Below, one piece after another: positions 59,445 through 64,000 of a stretch of DNA of 64,000 bases. Source of the DNA: Magnaporthiopsis rhizophila (lineage: Eukaryota; Ascomycota; Sordariomycetes; Magnaporthales; Magnaporthaceae); the NCBI GenBank assembly GCA_003049465.1, contig PYSS01000001.1, positions 215,026 to 279,025 on the forward strand. Reading direction: 5' to 3'. The translations under genes were made by a program, and so were the position numbers. The notes beneath the pieces are model-generated. The model did not search any database, was not told the DNA's origin, and was given only the letters and a program-made list of their open reading frames with translations. Every line of letters begins with the position of its first letter. The first letter of the stretch is position 1.

Positions 59445-60115
59445 TGGGCTCTCACCTTGCGATTTCAAACGAGAATAAAGCGCACTTCCTGTTCAAACGC
59501 CTCATGCATGTAACCACGTTCGGCTCCTTACCCAGTTGCCAGCCTTCTTTTCTTGTTCTATCTTGCGGACGTGCATATGTCACTCCTCTCCCGCTCAAAT
59601 ACCACCCCTGTATCTAGTATTTTATTCTCTTTTCTCTTTTTTGCGCTTTCGGCCCGCCAAAGATACCACATTCGCTCTTTTTTTTTTTTTTTTTTCTTTA
59701 TCCAAGAGAACCACACGATTTCGTGCTGGCAAAAGATTTGGGAAGGCTTGTATGACGGTGCTCTAGAACGAAGTGCACGGCAATGGAGAAAAGCTAGACG
59801 CCTCCATGACGGGACGATTACGGGACAAGCGTCCAGCCTCAATGCTTCAATTTCCCTTCGTTCAAGTTTTAGAGCCTTGGCAGCGATCTAGACCGCGCCA
59901 CTGGTGCTTCAAGGAGATTTGCTTACCATTGCTTCTTGTGTCGTTCGTTGTCATTTATTTGTGATGCCGGGCTAGCCAGGATGATAGAAATTCAGGGGCT
60001 GCTGCTACTTGACGTTAACGGGGTTAGGGTTGAGCAAGCTGGAGAACGAAAGCCGCCGATAAGATAGCTGCAAAAAAAAAAAAAGTTGGAGAGGGACTAC
60101 TGCAAGTGGCTTGTC
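59445..60115. other. intergenic, MIT gene to GUF1
   Basis: About 670 bp with a T run near 59680-59695 and an A run at 60072-60084, and no protein-like frame. It holds the 3' flank and the GUF1 promoter. Confidence 0.55.
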
Positions 60116-62477
60116 ATGGTCCCAGTTCGCCGCCAAGAGACAGCTGGTTTTCCCTCAGCGACTGGCTCCAAGGCCCTTGAGGCAATTGTTTCACACCAAA
60201 GAGCCGCGGCGCCTCTCAACCGGATGCGCGGCTGTGTGGGCTTGGGCGGGCTCACGCGACAATGCCTGCGGCAACTGGTCTCTCCCCAGCGGGCTGCCAT
60301 CGGCCGCGGCTCGCGCTGTCTTTATAGCTGCTTGACCACGCCGAGGTGCCGCTCCGGCAGCCTTTCCCCAACACTAGGCAGGGGAACAAGTACCCCCTTG
60401 TATAGGCCCCGGAGCTTCCGGGCATACAGCGCACCCGCGAACGCGAGCTCGCTCGAGAAGCGGATCGCGGCGATCCCCATCGAGAGGTACCGCAACTTCT
60501 GCGTCATCGCACACATCGACCATGGCAAGAGCACGCTCAGCGACCGCCTGCTGGAGCTCACGGGCACCATATCGGCGGGCGACTCAAACAAGCAGGTCCT
60601 GGACAAGCTCGACGTCGAGCGGGAGCGCGGCATCACGGTCAAGGCGCAGACATGCACCATGCTGTACCGGTACCGGGGCGAGGACTACCTGCTGCACCTG
60701 GTCGACACGCCCGGCCACGTCGACTTCCGCGCCGAGGTGACGCGGTCGTACGCCTCGTGCGGCGGCGCCCTGCTGCTGGTGGACGCCTCGCAGGGCGTGC
60801 AGGCCCAGACGGTGGCCAACTTCTACCTCGCCTTCGCCGAGGGCCTGACCCTGCTGCCCGTCGTCAACAAGATCGACCTACCGTCGGCCGACCCGGAGCG
60901 GGCGCTGCGCCAGCTGCGCGACACGTTCGAGCTCGATGTGGACGAGACGGGCCGGGGCGCCGTGCTGGTCAGCGCCAAGGCCGGCACCAACGTCGAGCGC
61001 GTGCTCCCCGCCGTCATCGAGGGCATCCCCGCACCCGTCGGCGACGCCTCCAAGCCGCTGCGCCTGCTGCTGGTCGACTCGTGGTACGACACGTTCCGCG
61101 GCGTGGTGCTGCTCGTGCGCGTATTCGACGGCACCCTGAGGCCGGGAGACCAGGTCGTGTCGCTCGCCACGGGCCACCGCTACACGGTCGGCGAGGTGGG
61201 GATCCAGCACCCGAACCAGGTGCCGCAGACGGCGCTGCGGCCCGGCCAGGTCGGCTACGTCTTCTTCAACCCGGGCATGAAGCGGATCCAGGACGCCAAG
61301 ATCGGCGACACCTTCACCACAGTCGGCAGCGAGGCCGTCGTCGAGCCGTACCCAGGCTTCGAGGAGCCCAAGCCCATGGTCTTCGTGGCCGCCTTCCCAA
61401 CCGACCAGAGCGACTACACGCGCCTGGCCGACAGCATCGCCGAGCTGACGCTCAACGACCGCAGCGTCACGCTGCAGAAGGACTTCTCCGAGGCCCTCGG
61501 CGCCGGCTGGCGCCTCGGTTTCCTTGGCAGCCTGCACTGCTCTGTGTTCCAGGACCGGCTGCGCCAGGAACACGGCGCCAGCGTCATCATCACGGAGCCC
61601 TCGGTGCCCACAAAGGTGGTCTGGAAGGACGGCACCGAGACCGTCGTGACGAACCCGGCCCAGTTCCCGGACCAGGAGGCGGTCCACGCCAAGGTCGAGG
61701 GGCTCTATGAGCCCTTCGTCTCGGCCACCTTGGCCGTGCCCGAGGAGTACCTCGGTCGGGTCATCGAGCTGTGCCAGAACGTCCGCGGCGAGCAGGAGAG
61801 CATCGAGTACTTTGGTGCCTCGCAGGTCATTCTCAAATATGCCCTGCCGACTTCTGCTCTGGTTGACGATCTGTTTGGCAAGCTCAAAGGCGCATCGTGA
61901 GTGATATACCCCTGAGCTCACTCCTGTCTCGCACGCCCATGTACCTATTGTATCAGATACAGATAGGCTAATGATTCTCTCGGGCGTTTGCTGCAGAAAA
62001 GGATACGCTACGCTCGATTACGAGGACGCAGGATGGCGGAGGAGCGATGTTGTCAAGCTGTCCCTGATGGTCAACAAGGTGCCCGTCGACGCCATCTGCA
62101 GGATAGTGCACAGCTCGCAGGTGGACAGACTGGGAAGAAAATGGGTCACCAAGCTCAAGGAGCATATTGATCGCCAGATGTTTGGTAAGCCTGCCATGTT
62201 CCCCAGTAGTTTTTTTGTTTTGTGTGTGCACCGTCATCACTGACGCGAGCCCTCATCCTCGCCAGAGGTCATCATCCAGGCCGCAGTCGGAAAGCGCATC
62301 GTGGCCCGCGAAACTATCAAGCCGTTCCGCAAGGATGTGCTGGCCAAGCTCCACGCCGCGGACCCCTCGCGGAGACGCAAGCTGCTCGAGAAGCAGAAGA
62401 CGGGCCGCAAGAAGCTGCGTGCTATCGGCAATGTGACCATCGAGCAGTCTTCGTTCCAAAAGTTCCTGGAGAAGTAA
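60116..62477 (+). CDS. GUF1: mitochondrial translation factor Guf1 (EF4/LepA)
   Basis: Ribosome-bound GTPase of the LepA/EF4 family in mitochondria, promoting accurate mitochondrial translation under stress. Exons 60116-61896, 61997-62184 and 62266-62477 give 726 aa. The first 115 residues are Arg/Ser-rich with few acidic residues, as for a mitochondrial presequence. GTPase motifs are intact: AHIDHGKST (about 131), ERERGITVKAQT, DTPGHVDF, NKIDLPSADPERA and a SAK motif. The LepA-specific C-terminal part is present: KGYATLDYEDAGWR, LMVNKVPVDAICRIVH, then GKRIVARETIKPFRKDVLAK and KLLEKQKTGRKKLRAIG. Intron borders are GTGAGT/GCAG and GTAAGC/CCAG. ATG 60116 is the first Met; a later Met (RMRGCVGLGG, 60221) could also start a targeted protein. 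It converges with the GT25 gene 176 bp away. Confidence 0.95.
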
Positions 62478-62653
62478 AAAAAAAAAAAAGAAATAGGGGA
62501 TTCGCGAGAAGCTTTTTTTGCTTTTTATGTTATATTTGTACGATTTGGATACCCACTCGACGCATATGCCGAAAGACAACATGCATAACAATAAATGCAC
62601 GAAACAAGCCAACCTATACATGCAAGCAGGCGGTCTCTCTGTGCACTACGGGC

Positions 62654-63952
62654 TTAGGGCTTATCGTCAGGCCACTGGTCCACCAGGTCCTCTATCGAGG
62701 CGCCGTCGACAAGCCGCCCGAGATTCTGTTTCATGCTGAGTCGGATGTACTGCGACCCAGAGCGGTGCATGTAACCGCCGCCGACCCCTTGGATGTCTGA
62801 TCCGGCGTCCCCTCGCCCGGAGGAGTAGTGGCTGAAGAGCGGCGGCTGCACCGTGAGGCAGACGGGGGGGCCCCTTTTCCCGTCACCGCCAGGAGTTGCA
62901 GGAGTGTGGTAGCGGCCGTCGCACAAGTCGCGCAGCATAAAATCAAAGCCCGTCGTGAAGGTGTCGACGCCGAACCGCCAGAGCAGCTTCCGGGCACCCG
63001 ACCGCGACACGGCGTAGCCGAGCGTGCACGTCGTGCCCCGGGACGCGTGCACGGCCCGCGTCCGCGGCGGGTGCAGCATCGCGAGCCGGTCCAGCCGGTC
63101 CGCGAACGGGTGCGGGCGGAGGTGCCGCGGCGCGGGCACCGTCTCGTCGTCGTTGATCGTGATGATGCCGAGCGGTGTTTGTGGAGGAGGAGGATGCGTG
63201 TCGTTCACGTCGTCTCCTGCTTCTTTTTCGTGGCTGTTGCGTCCGGGGAGCTCGGTGCCGCAGTGTCCCAGCCACAAGACATCCCAGCCGTCTCCGTACG
63301 GGCTCGTCCGTGGCCGGTTTCGGTGCGGCGTCTGGGACACCTTGGATAGCGGAACGGTTACAGCGGCGCCGGGCTCGCTTTCGTCACGGGGCAGCGTGGC
63401 TAGCGAGTGCCCGTGCGGGTCCCCCGCGAGGGGCTGGAGGAAGGCTCGGGACGCGAGCGAGAAGGTCCGCAGCTGCTCTTTGAGCCGGACGTCCCAGTCC
63501 ATGTCGTCTTCGAGGATGAGGGCCGTCTCGAGGCCCTCTTCGACTATTCTATGAAGGCAAAGTGTTGCACAATGTTAGCTCGCTTTGTCTCTAGGGTATT
63601 TTTGTTAACACCATTGGGGGGCAGAACGCTTTGTTTAAGAAGAAAACAAAGGACCAACCCACGTCCGAAGCACGTTCAGATGTGCCCTCCACGAGCCAAT
63701 GTTGCCCTTTGGTATGCGCTTGCCGTCGCTGTCCGCAGGCAGGACGCGCTCCTCGACCTCGGAGCCGTCGACGCCGTCGCTGTAGCTGAGCCGGATGCCC
63801 GTCAGCGCCGCGGCAAGGGACAGCGAGTCGCGCCGGTCGGATCGGGCGGCCCGGTTTATCACGAAGATATTGTGGAACTGTTTATGTGTGGCGTGCAGGT
63901 GGTGAATGGAGGCCGGCGGTAGTCAGTACCTGTTTTGGGAAGGCGTTGTATG

Positions 63953-63998
<46 letters not shown>

Positions 63999-64000
63999 CG
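62654..64000 (-). CDS. glycosyltransferase family 25 protein (5' end missing)
   Basis: Family 25 (LPS-type) glycosyltransferase, probably Golgi or ER lumenal in fungi. Minus-strand exons seen: part of one up to 63930 (AYNAFPKQ), 63877-63663 and 63548-62654. The joined text FHNIFVINRAARSDRRDSLS is the family start of the catalytic domain, and TIVEEGLETALILEDDMDWD contains the acidic metal-binding EDD motif. GNIGSWRAHLNVLR and TTCTLGYAVSRSGARKLLWR also fit. The last residues (QWPDDKP) precede TAA at 62654-62656. A Gly/Ser/Pro-rich insert occupies the middle. The 5' end is cut by a 43-base poly-T tract (poly-A on the coding strand) at 63954-63996 and the window edge. Donor substrate is not deducible. 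Confidence 0.82.
63954..63996. repeat. poly-T tract at window end
   Basis: 43 T within or next to the GT25 gene. Its position right against the exon encoding AYNAFPKQ suggests either an intron homopolymer or a sequencing failure. Confidence 0.9.

Noticed and set aside
60652..61710. Long Arg/Ala/Pro-rich frame inside GUF1
   Set aside because: It is an alternate-frame shadow of GC-rich GUF1 coding sequence, with composition typical of such shadows.

Overview
The window is nuclear DNA of a filamentous ascomycete (Pezizomycotina, most likely a Sordariomycete). Genes are GC-rich and broken by short introns (about 45-250 bp) with GT(R)NGT donors and CTAAC/CTGAC branch sites. Intergenic DNA is pyrimidine-rich and carries long homopolymers. 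The gene set includes a Som1/Flo8-type LisH regulator, a Ste2-type pheromone receptor and typical fungal versions of Vps23, Gcn1 and Tom6. Genus cannot be fixed from this alone. I see no transposon, CRISPR array, rRNA or convincing tRNA.

Layout. 1-444: 3' end of the TRAPP subunit BET3. 1124-1605 (-): a possible small membrane protein. 3537-6501: SOM1, a cAMP/PKA-branch developmental regulator. 6502-11911: a 5.4 kb gene-poor stretch with a (GA)n microsatellite. 11912-12841: a secreted GH16 glucanase. 12959-13411 (-): an orphan open frame beside a poly-T/N junction. 13853-15634 (-): a four-exon basic protein of unknown function. 16461-16749 (-): TOM6, a tiny two-exon gene easily missed. 17262-18101: a conserved-looking protein of unknown function. 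19309-20603: the Ste2-like receptor. 21664-24609: a long disordered-protein frame interrupted by one in-frame TAG. 25081-27192 (-): VPS23 (ESCRT-I). 29001-30584: indoleamine 2,3-dioxygenase (BNA2). 30926-35783 (-): a DHX29-like DExH RNA helicase. 36460-44726: GCN1. 45403-46496: ribosomal protein L19. 47871-49742: serine hydroxymethyltransferase. 49743-54660: a 4.9 kb gene-poor stretch with an N gap. 54661-59444: a large MIT-domain protein. 60116-62477: GUF1 (mitochondrial EF4/LepA). 62654-64000 (-): a family 25 glycosyltransferase running off the window.

This is an ordinary housekeeping chromosome segment and no gene cluster stands out. Translation is over-represented (helicase, GCN1, RPL19, GUF1). 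The helicase and GCN1 are divergent neighbours sharing a 676 bp promoter region, and TOM6 and the 17262 gene share a 512 bp one. Gene models below were spliced by hand; starts are the first plausible ATG and exon limits are given so that they can be checked. I did not find a clearly new biological system. The most useful leads are the overlapping upstream ORF on GCN1, the single nonsense codon at 22363, the GC-AG intron in the serine hydroxymethyltransferase gene, and several small or orphan genes.
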